Numbered from the stretch's first letter, positions 1-6,272 are shown. The stretch is DNA of 7,529 bases from an archaeon (GCA_020057445.1 JAGVFV010000051.1:1-7529), one strand, 5' to 3'. A program made the numbers and translations. Notes: generated from the letters alone by a model not told the origin.

Positions 1-522
1 CTCTACCCACAAGTCAAAGTGCGCGTCGTGCGAGCCGAAAAGGTCGCAGGTGAAGACTATCTTGTCTTCTTTGAGGAACGTGCACATGGTCTCTGGCCAA
101 TGCACCCAGGGTGTCAGGATGAATTGCAAGGTCTTGCCGCCGAGGGAGAGCTCATCGCGGTCATTGATGACGAGGAATTTTTCTTCAGGGATGTGCAGGT
201 GTGACTTCAGGAGTTCCTTGCACTGGCTGTTTGTCACGACCAAGCATTCAGGATGTTGGGCAAGGACTCCAGGAATGCTTCCCGAATGGTCCTGCTCTGC
301 ATGGTTGGCGATGACATAGTCGATGCGCTGCCCGGCAATGTTCTTCAAAAGCGCGTCTGTAAAGAGTGGGTCGACGGTGTCGATGAGCGCATTCTTTTCG
401 CTGCCGAAGACTAGGTAGGCGTTGTAGCTTGTCCCGCGGGGTAGCGGCATGAATTCGTCAAAGAGCTTCCTGTCAGGATGGCGCACTCCCACTTCGCAGA
501 CGCCAGGCCGCAGTTCCTTCAT
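1..522 (-). CDS. fprA: Flavodiiron protein (A-type flavoprotein), N-terminal beta-lactamase-like part, cut by the window edge
   Basis: I translated this frame by hand from an ATG at 522; it stays open for 174 codons to base 1, so the protein is partial. The N-terminus carries the family signature PLPRGTSYNAYLV (about residues 26-38). The diiron-site motif HAEQDH follows, with H74, E76, D78 and H79. Further ligands are H141 in TPWVHWPETM and D160 in TCDLFGSH. Ligand spacing matches characterised flavodiiron proteins with a constant offset of about five residues. The sixth ligand and the flavodoxin (FMN) domain should lie beyond the window. Family members are cytoplasmic and reduce O2 to water or NO to N2O, using electrons from rubredoxin, F420H2 or other donors; the donor cannot be told here. 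The ATG overlaps the stop of the upstream oxidoreductase gene (ATGA), so the two are probably co-transcribed and translationally coupled. Family assignment is firm; substrate is not. Confidence 0.93.
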   Translation of the reverse strand, partial: MKELRPGVCEVGVRHPDRKLFDEFMPLPRGTSYNAYLVFGSEKNALIDTVDPLFTDALLKNIAGQRIDYVIANHAEQDHSGSIPGVLAQHPECLVVTNSQCKELLKSHLHIPEEKFLVINDRDELSLGGKTLQFILTPWVHWPETMCTFLKEDKIVFTCDLFGSHDAHFDLWVE

Positions 523-2390
523 CGCATCGCCTCATTCATGCCGTCGCGCATGAGATTCCAGTATTCAAGGCTTGCAGCGCACTTGTCTTTCTTGAATTTT
601 TCCACCCATTCATTCACCGCAGCGTTTCCCGGCTCTCCCGCAAGTATCTTCTCCAAGTATACCCTGATGATGTCCATGACCTTTTCAGATTCCCAGAACA
701 CCGGCTTGTTATTCAGGTTGATGAGCTGCGCAAGCTTCTTGTGATGCTCTGAGAAATCGTAGTTCGTCTTGAAGAGGTCATTCACGATAGTCTCCATGAG
801 CTCCTCTGACCAGACGCGGTGGAAGCGGCACATGCCTGTATTATCAGTCGTCAATTCCTTGATCATCCGCTCGACATTCCTCCTGCCCAATTCATCTGGA
901 GGGAAGAATTCAGCGCCATAATAGGAGAAGTACTTTCCCATGATGACCATGGGCGCGAACATGCCTGGCACCCAGTACTGGTTCGGGATCATGCACCCTT
1001 CCTTCCCATGGGAGATGAAGACTGCCTGATCGATAGTCTTGGTCTTGAACCTGCTGTCCAATTCCTTTGCAGCCCTCCGGATGCCGTTGCGAAAGACATT
1101 CCCCTTTTCATTGAAAAGGATCATGTTGATTATGTCAATGCCAAGGTCAGCATTGTGCATGCTGTCATTCACAAGGTCGAAATTGTCAGGATCCCACTTA
1201 GGAACAGACGCGATGCCAAAGTCCTCTTTTCTTATCATGCCTTTGCCGATGATGTCCATGATCCAGGACACGACGCTTCCTATCTGGATACCGTCAAATC
1301 CCATGGCGTCAGCATGATGGTTGAGCTTCTCTGCCGCCCGCTGGTCAAAGATGCCACAGTTCGGACCCAATGACTCGTAGGGCTCATAATCCTTCTTGAA
1401 CTCGTTGTTCATCTTCTTGCACACGACAGGGCAGGCCTCGCCGCAGTTCCGAAACTGCTTCTTTCCGATAGTCTCCTCGTCGAACTGCTTGTGGTAGTGG
1501 TCGAGGATGAACTTCTCATGGATCCATTTGCGCTTGTCGTTCGTGAAATAGATCGAGTTGTAGTTGAAGCAGAACATCCATGTTCCGAGCTTGAGGTAGT
1601 TCACGCCAAACGTCCCTCCTGTGTGCAGGTTAGGGTCATAGCTGTACTTCCTCGTGACCTCGATGTCTTCAGGTATCATGAGCTTGTGGTACTTGTCCAT
1701 GAAGAGCCTGTTGATCTCCTTGCTGTCATGCGTCTTCACGTCAGTGTCCACAAAATCACCGCCGTAGATGATCGCGGCAATCTTGTGACATTGCACAAGC
1801 TTGCTGCCAAAACCTCCCCGTCCTGCCCAGCCGTCCACTGCAGTGAGCTTGCCGCTCATGATAGGAGCGGAGAGGATGGCGCCGATGTTCGTCTTCAAAG
1901 CGGCAGGGCCGGTGGCAAGAATCCTGCACTCTGCAAATTCGTCCTTGTACTTGTCAAAGCAGTATTTCTGAAGGGCGTAAGCGCCGACCATGCCTTCGCA
2001 TCCTTGCCATATCTTTTCAGCATCCACATCATCAAAAGAGACCATGACCTGGCCATCCTTCCTATTGAGCTTCATCACCTTTAACGACTTGCAGGAGTTC
2101 CTGATACACACATAGTTCAAGCCAGTCTTGTGGAATACCTGCGAGCCGCCGCCGATGGACGAAACATAGAAATTCTCCCAAAGAGGAGAATAGGTGAAGA
2201 ACATGAGCCTCTTCGCGCCAGGGATTATCGAGCCTGCAAGGACTCCTGAGCCGAAGCAGAAGCTGTCCCTTTCTTTTTGCGTCGCGTAGTATCCGAAGTC
2301 GATGGGTCCAAGAATCCTCTCGTCAGCGACAGACTCTATCTTAAAGTTGCCTGTGCCTGCGTCAATGAACACTGCCTTCTGATCGATCAT
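519..2390 (-). CDS. gor: Tungsten/molybdenum pterin oxidoreductase of the AOR family, probably glyceraldehyde-3-phosphate:ferredoxin oxidoreductase (GAPOR)
   Basis: A 623-residue protein. GAPOR oxidises glyceraldehyde-3-phosphate to 3-phosphoglycerate in the cytoplasm and reduces ferredoxin, replacing GAPDH plus phosphoglycerate kinase. The [4Fe-4S] ligands are C316, C320 and C324 (NCGEACPVVCKK) plus C521 (DNTGMCRFH). The two pterin-contact motifs of the AOR family are present as DAMGFD (361-366) and DNTGMC (516-521). The C-x3-C-x3-C spacing, YDPNLHTGGTFGVNY (251-265), YEPYESLGPNCG (335-346), PVFWES and WVEKFKKDK near the C-terminus all recall the Pyrococcus GAPOR type rather than AOR or FOR, which I recall as having C-x2-C-x3-C. 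Length is slightly below the roughly 650 residues of that enzyme. The ATG has a GGTG Shine-Dalgarno site 5-6 bases upstream and its own TATA box. It lies downstream of the cofactor genes and overlaps the flavodiiron gene. AOR-family membership is certain; GAPOR is likely, from remembered homologues, not a search. The metal (W or Mo) cannot be read from the sequence. Confidence 0.9.
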   Translation of the reverse strand: MIDQKAVFIDAGTGNFKIESVADERILGPIDFGYYATQKERDSFCFGSGVLAGSIIPGAKRLMFFTYSPLWENFYVSSIGGGSQVFHKTGLNYVCIRNSCKSLKVMKLNRKDGQVMVSFDDVDAEKIWQGCEGMVGAYALQKYCFDKYKDEFAECRILATGPAALKTNIGAILSAPIMSGKLTAVDGWAGRGGFGSKLVQCHKIAAIIYGGDFVDTDVKTHDSKEINRLFMDKYHKLMIPEDIEVTRKYSYDPNLHTGGTFGVNYLKLGTWMFCFNYNSIYFTNDKRKWIHEKFILDHYHKQFDEETIGKKQFRNCGEACPVVCKKMNNEFKKDYEPYESLGPNCGIFDQRAAEKLNHHADAMGFDGIQIGSVVSWIMDIIGKGMIRKEDFGIASVPKWDPDNFDLVNDSMHNADLGIDIINMILFNEKGNVFRNGIRRAAKELDSRFKTKTIDQAVFISHGKEGCMIPNQYWVPGMFAPMVIMGKYFSYYGAEFFPPDELGRRNVERMIKELTTDNTGMCRFHRVWSEELMETIVNDLFKTNYDFSEHHKKLAQLINLNNKPVFWESEKVMDIIRVYLEKILAGEPGNAAVNEWVEKFKKDKCAASLEYWNLMRDGMNEAMR

Positions 2391-2396
2391 GAAAAC

Positions 2397-2400
2397 ACCA
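2397..2400 (-). promoter_or_regulatory. Shine-Dalgarno site of the GAPOR gene
   Basis: GGTG on the minus strand, 5-6 bases before the ATG at 2390. It matches the archaeal 16S tail (AUCACCUCC) and supports this start codon. Confidence 0.5.
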
Positions 2401-2422
2401 TCTTAGAAACAAGCGATAAAGG

Positions 2423-2430
2423 TTTATAAA
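2423..2430 (-). promoter_or_regulatory. Candidate archaeal TATA box for the GAPOR and flavodiiron genes
   Basis: On the minus strand the short gap after the MOSC gene contains TTTATAAA, a good match to the archaeal TATA consensus. Its centre is about 37 bases from the GAPOR ATG. With the usual 25 or so bases from TATA centre to transcript start, transcription would begin near 2401, giving a leader of about 10 bases that contains the GGTG ribosome site. This suggests the two enzyme genes can be expressed separately from the cofactor genes, in addition to read-through. The preceding BRE position is not strongly purine-rich, so strength is uncertain. Confidence 0.5.
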
Positions 2431-2438
2431 GTTAGTCC

Positions 2439-2930
2439 TCAGGCTGGCAGCAAGGCAATCCCATCCCCCTTCCTTATCTTCCCTCCCTTGACAACCCTCA
2501 CAAAGATGCATTCCTTTGGCATGATGCACTTGCCTGCGATTTTTGCGATGTTGCAGAATTGGTGGCATTCTTTCCCTTTCTTGGACACTTCAAGGATGCA
2601 ATCGTTTATCGTCAGGCGCTGTCCTATTTCGAGTTCGCGCAAATTGATGCCTTTTGTCGTTATGTTCTCTGCGAAGATCCCCTTCTTCAGGCAGACATCC
2701 GTGTGCGGCTGGAATGCGTCAACGCTCTCCTGAGCAAGGAAGGATACTTGCTTCTCGCCAGGACCTGCATGCACGTCGCCGACGATGCCCCAGTCTTCCT
2801 TCAGCGTGACTTCAGGGACAGGATCCTTTGCAATGCCTTTCTTCTTGCTGATGTTCACAGAAAGAACTATTGCGGATGACTTCGCAGGAACAGATTTCAA
2901 GGCAGGAGCACGCCCTGGAGCAGGTTTCAA
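2439..2930 (-). CDS. MOSC-domain protein (molybdenum cofactor sulfurase C-terminal-like domain)
   Basis: A 163-residue, single-domain MOSC protein. Typical motifs are WGIVGDVHAGPGEKQVS (47-63), IFAENITTKGINL (85-97), and KKGKECHQFCNIAKIAGKCIMP (117-138), which has C122, H123, C126 and C135. The tail is VVKGGKIRKGDGI. MOSC domains bind pterin cofactors and are thought to carry sulfur on a conserved cysteine; C122 is the best candidate. Its place between moeA and a pterin enzyme gene fits a role in cofactor maturation or delivery. The start is TTG at 2930, sharing four bases with the moeA stop (TTGA). It is backed by a very strong Shine-Dalgarno site six bases upstream. Residues 2-20 form a Pro/Ala/Lys-rich, linker-like lead before the domain proper (IVLSVNISKKKG from about 21). 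The exact substrate is unknown. Confidence 0.9.
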   Translation of the reverse strand: MKPAPGRAPALKSVPAKSSAIVLSVNISKKKGIAKDPVPEVTLKEDWGIVGDVHAGPGEKQVSFLAQESVDAFQPHTDVCLKKGIFAENITTKGINLRELEIGQRLTINDCILEVSKKGKECHQFCNIAKIAGKCIMPKECIFVRVVKGGKIRKGDGIALLPA

Positions 2931-4132
2931 AGCAATATCACCTCGACCAATGAATCCTTCTCCAGGACCTCGACATTCTCGTCGATGCCGATGAATCCGT
3001 CGCTTTCCGACAATGTCGTGATCGCTGATGAGCCCTTCATGACAGGAACAGCATATTCACCGACAACTTTTACTGCGAGGAATTCATACCTGCCTATGGT
3101 CGATGAGATCTTCCTGGAGAGTTTCTTCTGCACTGTGTTCCTTCTTCCCTTGCATCCTAACATGCTGTCGATGACAGGGACGATGAGGATGTAAAAGTTA
3201 GAAAGCGCTGATGTCGGATAACCCGGCAGGCCGATGACAGGCTTTCCATTCACCTTCCCTATGAGCACCGGCTTTCCTGGCTTGACAGCGATGCCATGGA
3301 TGAGGACTTCCCCAAGCTCTGCGACAGCCTGCACCATGAAGTCCTCGCCGCCAAGGGATGATCCTCCTGAAAGCAGGACGATGTCTGCCTTCTCGACTCC
3401 TGATAACACTGCTGACTTTATTGCTTTTAAATCATCCTTTATCAGGCCGAGATTTATAAGCTCGCATTCCTGCTGGAGTATTGCCTGCGTAATTGTCGCG
3501 GTGTTGATGTCGTAGATCTTGGTTTCAGGCAATGGTTCTCCTGGCGCGACAATCTCGTTTCCTGTCGAGAAATAGGCAATGACAGGCTTTTTCTTCACTT
3601 TCAATTTGGTCAGGCCGACAGCGCTCAACACACCAATCAATGCAGGAGTAAGCCTCGTGCCCTTCGCCATGACCACGCTGCCCTTTTTCACGTCGCTTCC
3701 GATGTCAATGATGTTTTCTCCAGGAGAGGCACTCTTGTAGAGCGTGAGGATGTTGCCTTCTTTCTCTGTGTTTTCCACCATGACTTCTGCTGTCGCGTTC
3801 TTGGGAAGGGCAGCTCCGGTCGTTATCTCGATGCATGTTCCTGTGGTGAGCTCTTTTTTTGGCATCATGCCTGCAGTGATGGAATCAATGATCTCGAGTT
3901 TCTTCGGATGTGTGTTCGAGGCACTGAAAGTGTCTTCAGCGATGACAGCGAAGCCGTCCATGGCAGCCTTCCTGAAGTGAGGCACATCTATCTTTGAATG
4001 CACTTCCTCAGCAGTCACCTTAGCTAGCGCGTCTGAAAGCGCAATCTCCTCTTCGCTAATCTTCGGAATCATCTTCTCGATGACTTCCTTTGCTTCCTTG
4101 AGGCTTGCGAGCCTGCCGAATCCCTGCTTCAT
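2927..4132 (-). CDS. moeA: Molybdopterin molybdotransferase MoeA (molybdenum/tungsten insertase)
   Basis: A 401-residue protein from the ATG at 4132, close to the usual 400-410 residues. MoeA inserts molybdate or tungstate into adenylylated molybdopterin in the cytoplasm, releasing AMP. Motifs run in family order: VPHFRKAAMDGFAV (50-63), YFSTGNEIVAPGEPL (187-201), KIYDINTATI (205-214), LLSGGSSLGGEDF (253-265), IAVKPGKPVLIG (281-292) and GLPGYPTSALSNF (301-313). The C-terminal beta-barrel (domain IV) follows. The reading frame is open upstream to 4300, but those codons lie over moaB and look unrelated to the family. The ATG at 4132 has GAGGT (4140-4144) seven bases ahead. It starts 22 bases after moaB and its stop overlaps the MOSC start by four bases. 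Archaea often carry two moeA paralogues, one possibly tungsten-specific; a single copy here does not tell which type it is. Confidence 0.95.
   Translation of the reverse strand: MKQGFGRLASLKEAKEVIEKMIPKISEEEIALSDALAKVTAEEVHSKIDVPHFRKAAMDGFAVIAEDTFSASNTHPKKLEIIDSITAGMMPKKELTTGTCIEITTGAALPKNATAEVMVENTEKEGNILTLYKSASPGENIIDIGSDVKKGSVVMAKGTRLTPALIGVLSAVGLTKLKVKKKPVIAYFSTGNEIVAPGEPLPETKIYDINTATITQAILQQECELINLGLIKDDLKAIKSAVLSGVEKADIVLLSGGSSLGGEDFMVQAVAELGEVLIHGIAVKPGKPVLIGKVNGKPVIGLPGYPTSALSNFYILIVPVIDSMLGCKGRRNTVQKKLSRKISSTIGRYEFLAVKVVGEYAVPVMKGSSAITTLSESDGFIGIDENVEVLEKDSLVEVILL
2937..2944 (-). promoter_or_regulatory. Strong Shine-Dalgarno site that fixes the TTG start of the MOSC gene
   Basis: GAGGTGAT on the minus strand is an eight-base match to the anti-Shine-Dalgarno tail. 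It lies inside the last codons of moeA and six bases before the TTG at 2930. It makes the unusual TTG a credible start. Confidence 0.7.
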
Positions 4133-4154
4133 ATCATTGACCTCTCTTCCTCGT

Positions 4155-4715
4155 TCATACGTGCTTCTTTCCCTCTCCCATGTGGTGGAGTATGTGCTGC
4201 AGTTCTGGCAGTATGATCTTCTGCATGGCAAGCTCAACAGCTTTCGGGCTTCCCGGCAGGCAGAAGATCGCCCGTCCTTCGAAGGTGCCTGCGAATGCAC
4301 GCGACACGAGAGCCGCAGTCCCTATGTCTTCATAACTTAAGAGGGTGAAGAGCAAGGAGAATGCGCTGATCTCTTTTTCCAGGAACGGTCTGACTGTCTC
4401 TATGGTGATATCTCTTGGTCCAATGCCGGTTCCTCCGTCGGTAATGATGATGCGCACTCCTTCCTTCTTCATCACGCTTTGTATCTCTTCTGCAAGCCCT
4501 TGTTTGCTGTCCTTGATGACAACATGATGGACCACTCTGTGCCCATCTACTTCAAGCAACTTCTTAATGAGATGCCCTGAATCATCCTCTGCAAGAGTTC
4601 TTGTGTCAGAAAGCGTGATGATTGCGACATCTGCGTAGACTGGTGAGTGTTTCTTGTGCTCTTTTGTCGTCTTGCCTTCCATTGAGTTCACCGTTCTTTC
4701 TCTTTTCTCAATCAC
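4155..4715 (-). CDS. moaB: Molybdopterin adenylyltransferase, MoaB/MogA family
   Basis: The MogA/MoaB fold is clear: AIITLSDTR (31-39), ITDGGTGIGPRD (91-102) for pterin and phosphate binding, SYEDIGTAALVSRAFAG (127-143) and FCLPGSPKAV (151-160). In archaea this protein adenylylates molybdopterin with ATP to prepare metal insertion by MoeA, the next gene. The start used here is GTG at 4715, sharing four bases with the moaC stop (GTGA) and with GGAG five bases upstream (186 residues). An ATG at 4682 (175 residues) has GGTGA five bases upstream and gives an N-terminus (MEGKTTKEHKKHSP) closer to what I recall for archaeal homologues. Either may be the true start. The acidic EEDDSG-like stretch of some homologues is present as AEDDSG (42-47). 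Confidence 0.93.
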   Translation of the reverse strand: MIEKRERTVNSMEGKTTKEHKKHSPVYADVAIITLSDTRTLAEDDSGHLIKKLLEVDGHRVVHHVVIKDSKQGLAEEIQSVMKKEGVRIIITDGGTGIGPRDITIETVRPFLEKEISAFSLLFTLLSYEDIGTAALVSRAFAGTFEGRAIFCLPGSPKAVELAMQKIILPELQHILHHMGEGKKHV

Positions 4716-5158
4716 GTCTTCTCCATTTCACCTTTCTCCTTCTTCTCTACCTTGATGTCAGAAATCCTTGTCCAGGGATACTTGCCATCCTCGTCCTTCT
4801 CCAGATATTTTACCATATCCCAGATCGTACAAAGTCCCATGCTCACGCCGACAAGCGCCTCCATCTCGACTCCTGTCTTTGCAGTGGCAGCAACTTCGCA
4901 TACCATCCTGATCCCGTCATCTTCGAAGGTGAATCCTGTACTTATCTTTTCTATCAGGAGTTGATGGCAGTGAGGTATGAGAAACTGCGTCTGCTTGACA
5001 GCATTCATTGCCGCAACCTCTGCAATGGCAAGCACGTCACCTTTCTTTATATCCTTTTTTTGTATCTTCTCCAAGGTGCCCTTCTTGAGGAAGACCTTCC
5101 CGCTCGCAATCGCTTTCCTTTTCACGACCGGCTTCTCTGATATATCAACAGTTCCCAT
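4712..5158 (-). CDS. moaC: Cyclic pyranopterin monophosphate synthase MoaC
   Basis: A 148-residue protein; the family is usually 150-160. MoaC converts the 3',8-cyclo-GTP made by MoaA to cyclic pyranopterin monophosphate, as a cytoplasmic hexamer. Signature motifs are VDISEKPVVKRKAIASG (4-20), KGDVLAIAEVAAMNAVKQT (39-57), LIPHCHQL (60-67), KTGVEMEALVGVS (94-106) and IWDMVK (112-117). D114 and K117 correspond to the catalytic Asp/Lys pair of the E. coli enzyme. The start ATG lies within the end of moaA, a 14-base overlap, with GAGGT five bases ahead. It directly follows the gene for its substrate supplier. The C-terminus ends in a short Lys/Glu-rich tail (KVEKKEKGEMEKT). Confidence 0.96.
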   Translation of the reverse strand: MGTVDISEKPVVKRKAIASGKVFLKKGTLEKIQKKDIKKGDVLAIAEVAAMNAVKQTQFLIPHCHQLLIEKISTGFTFEDDGIRMVCEVAATAKTGVEMEALVGVSMGLCTIWDMVKYLEKDEDGKYPWTRISDIKVEKKEKGEMEKT

Positions 5159-5924
5159 GACCTACCTCGCAGACCTGCCTTTGCATGAGACAGGGCTTAT
5201 GCTTCCCGTCCACAGTCACCCGAATCTTTGTGCAGTTCTCACAGAAACCGGAAGAGAACGGCCGCACAACCTCAACTCCAGCACCGTCCAGATCATACTG
5301 CTTCGTATTATGCTGGTCTCTTGCAACTATCGTTCTTGCTCTCTCTGCAAAATCTTTTTCCACAGGCTCGAGTGAGAAGAAATGCCTTCGGTAATATTCT
5401 TCATTGACATTGATAAGCTCTATGAGCTTGAGAATGCAGCCGTGTCTCTTGGAAAAGGCGATCATGTCAGAAATCTCATTCTCGTTGATTCCCTTCTGCA
5501 CGACCATGTTGAGATGGATCGGTGTCAGGCCCGCATTTGTTGCCGCAAGTATTCTCTTCTCTGCAGAAGTCGCGTTCTTTTCTGTCGAATATATCGAGTC
5601 GCACCCTATGTTAACCCTGTCAAGGCCGGCCATCTTGAGCGCTTGAGCGCATTCCTCCAGGAGATAACCGTTTGTCACCATGGACACTTCTTCGATTCCC
5701 TTCACTCCCTTTATTGCCCTGATGATGTCAAGGATGTCCTCGCGCAGCATCGGCTCCCCGCCAGTCAGCTTCACTCTCTTAATTCCAGATCTTGCGTAAT
5801 GTGTTACGATCCGCCTGATCTCATCTACGGACATCTCCTCTTTTGCAGCATATCCTTCCTCGTGACAGTAGTCGCAGGAAAGGTCGCACCTGCTCGTAAG
5901 GCTCAACCTTACGCTATTCTTCAT
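5145..5924 (-). CDS. moaA: GTP 3',8-cyclase MoaA (radical SAM), short form
   Basis: Counting from the ATG at 5924 (259 residues). MoaA uses S-adenosylmethionine and two [4Fe-4S] clusters to convert GTP to 3',8-cyclo-GTP. The radical-SAM cluster motif is C13-x3-C17-x2-C20 (SRCDLSCDYC), followed by KLTGGEP (52-58). The family-specific second cluster is C228-x2-C231-x13-C245 (FCENCTKIRVTVDGKHKPC). RVNIGCDSI and LNMVVQKGINENEI are also typical. The ATG has GAGG six bases ahead and overlaps the regulator gene by 11 bases. A TTG at 5936 would add four residues but has no ribosome site. The protein is short at both ends. It begins only about 12 residues before the first Cys, without the usual DRFGR-type lead. 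It stops 14 residues after C245, so the usual C-terminal helix and the terminal Gly-Gly of bacterial enzymes are absent. The key cysteines are intact, so it may still be active. Confidence 0.93.
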   Translation of the reverse strand: MKNSVRLSLTSRCDLSCDYCHEEGYAAKEEMSVDEIRRIVTHYARSGIKRVKLTGGEPMLREDILDIIRAIKGVKGIEEVSMVTNGYLLEECAQALKMAGLDRVNIGCDSIYSTEKNATSAEKRILAATNAGLTPIHLNMVVQKGINENEISDMIAFSKRHGCILKLIELINVNEEYYRRHFFSLEPVEKDFAERARTIVARDQHNTKQYDLDGAGVEVVRPFSSGFCENCTKIRVTVDGKHKPCLMQRQVCEVGHGNC

Positions 5925-6222
5925 AGTGCGCCTCAAATAGTTCTAAGAGAATCCTTCCTGTCCGTGTGAGTTCGGTAGATCCGCCCCCTACCCGTCCCCC
6001 TCGATATGAAGAGGTGATCTTCTTGCCAAGCCGGACTTCTATCTTCTTGATGTAGTTCTGAATTGTCTTTTCTGTTATCCGAAGCTTTCGTGCCGTCTTC
6101 TTTATAGAATGCGTGGAATCGATGCTCTTCAGAATCTCATACCTGCCCTGTCCCATGATTGGTTTTCCCTTATGCTCAAGCCAAACCTTCCTCTTTAGTT
6201 CCACCTTGATGCCCGCCCCCAT
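5914..6222 (-). CDS. ModE-type winged helix-turn-helix transcriptional regulator, DNA-binding domain only
   Basis: A 102-residue protein matching the N-terminal DNA-binding domain of ModE. GKPIMGQGRYEILKSI (19-34) leads into a helix-turn-helix at about 38-63 (SIKKTARKLRITEKTIQNYIKKIEVRLG). The glycine-rich wing of the ModE family follows, SYRGGRVGGGSTELTRTGRILL (72-93). Canonical ModE has a C-terminal molybdate/tungstate-binding (MOP) domain; this protein stops right after the first domain. It may therefore sense metal through another partner, respond to something else, or act constitutively. As first gene of the moa-moe run, and with a palindrome over its own TATA box, it is a good candidate autoregulator of cofactor synthesis. 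The ATG falls about 27 bases from the TATA centre, so the transcript is probably leaderless. It overlaps moaA by 11 bases. Confidence 0.85.
   Translation of the reverse strand: MGAGIKVELKRKVWLEHKGKPIMGQGRYEILKSIDSTHSIKKTARKLRITEKTIQNYIKKIEVRLGKKITSSYRGGRVGGGSTELTRTGRILLELFEAHYEE
5931..5934 (-). promoter_or_regulatory. Shine-Dalgarno site that decides the moaA start
   Basis: GAGG on the minus strand, six bases before the ATG at 5924 and inside the end of the regulator gene. It favours that ATG over the TTG at 5936, which lies upstream of this site. Confidence 0.55.
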
Positions 6223-6235
6223 GAATTTTTGCGTC

Positions 6236-6261
6236 CCGAAAGGAATTTAAATACTTTTCGG
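6236..6261. promoter_or_regulatory. 26-bp imperfect palindrome, candidate operator for the ModE-type regulator
   Basis: The half-site is CCGAAAnGnATTT, facing its inverted copy AAATnCnTTTCGG (reading outward from the centre at 6248/6249). Eleven of thirteen base pairs are symmetric; the mismatches are at 6242/6255 and 6244/6253. It covers the whole TATA box and the BRE position of the regulator gene, so a protein bound here would block TBP/TFB. That the adjacent ModE-type protein is the binder is inference. Confidence 0.6.
6246..6253 (-). promoter_or_regulatory. Archaeal TATA box for the regulator-moa-moe transcription unit
   Basis: TATTTAAA on the minus strand is preceded by the purine-rich GAAAAG, a good BRE plus TATA arrangement. 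The TATA centre is about 27 bases from the ATG at 6222. The transcript would then start at or next to the start codon, giving a leaderless mRNA; no Shine-Dalgarno site is seen before that ATG, which agrees. Confidence 0.65.
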
Positions 6262-6272
6262 ACAGAGGGACC

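Noticed and set aside
1491..2084. Long open frame on the plus strand (197 codons) across the GAPOR gene, and similar ones at 819-1373 and 5382-5969
   Set aside because: Each lies opposite a well-supported conserved gene, and the translations show no family motifs and no ribosome site worth noting. They are by-products of codon composition.
2362..2568. 68-codon minus-strand frame over the GAPOR promoter and the MOSC end
   Set aside because: It overlaps the well-supported MOSC and GAPOR coding regions in another frame and shows no recognisable domain.
4133..4300. N-terminal extension of MoeA (56 extra codons)
   Set aside because: It lies over the moaB end, its translation (Ser/Cys/Arg-rich) does not resemble MoeA, and the ATG at 4132 has a good Shine-Dalgarno site and begins where the family begins.
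5925..5936. TTG start four codons upstream for moaA
   Set aside because: No ribosome site precedes it, whereas the ATG at 5924 has GAGG at proper spacing.
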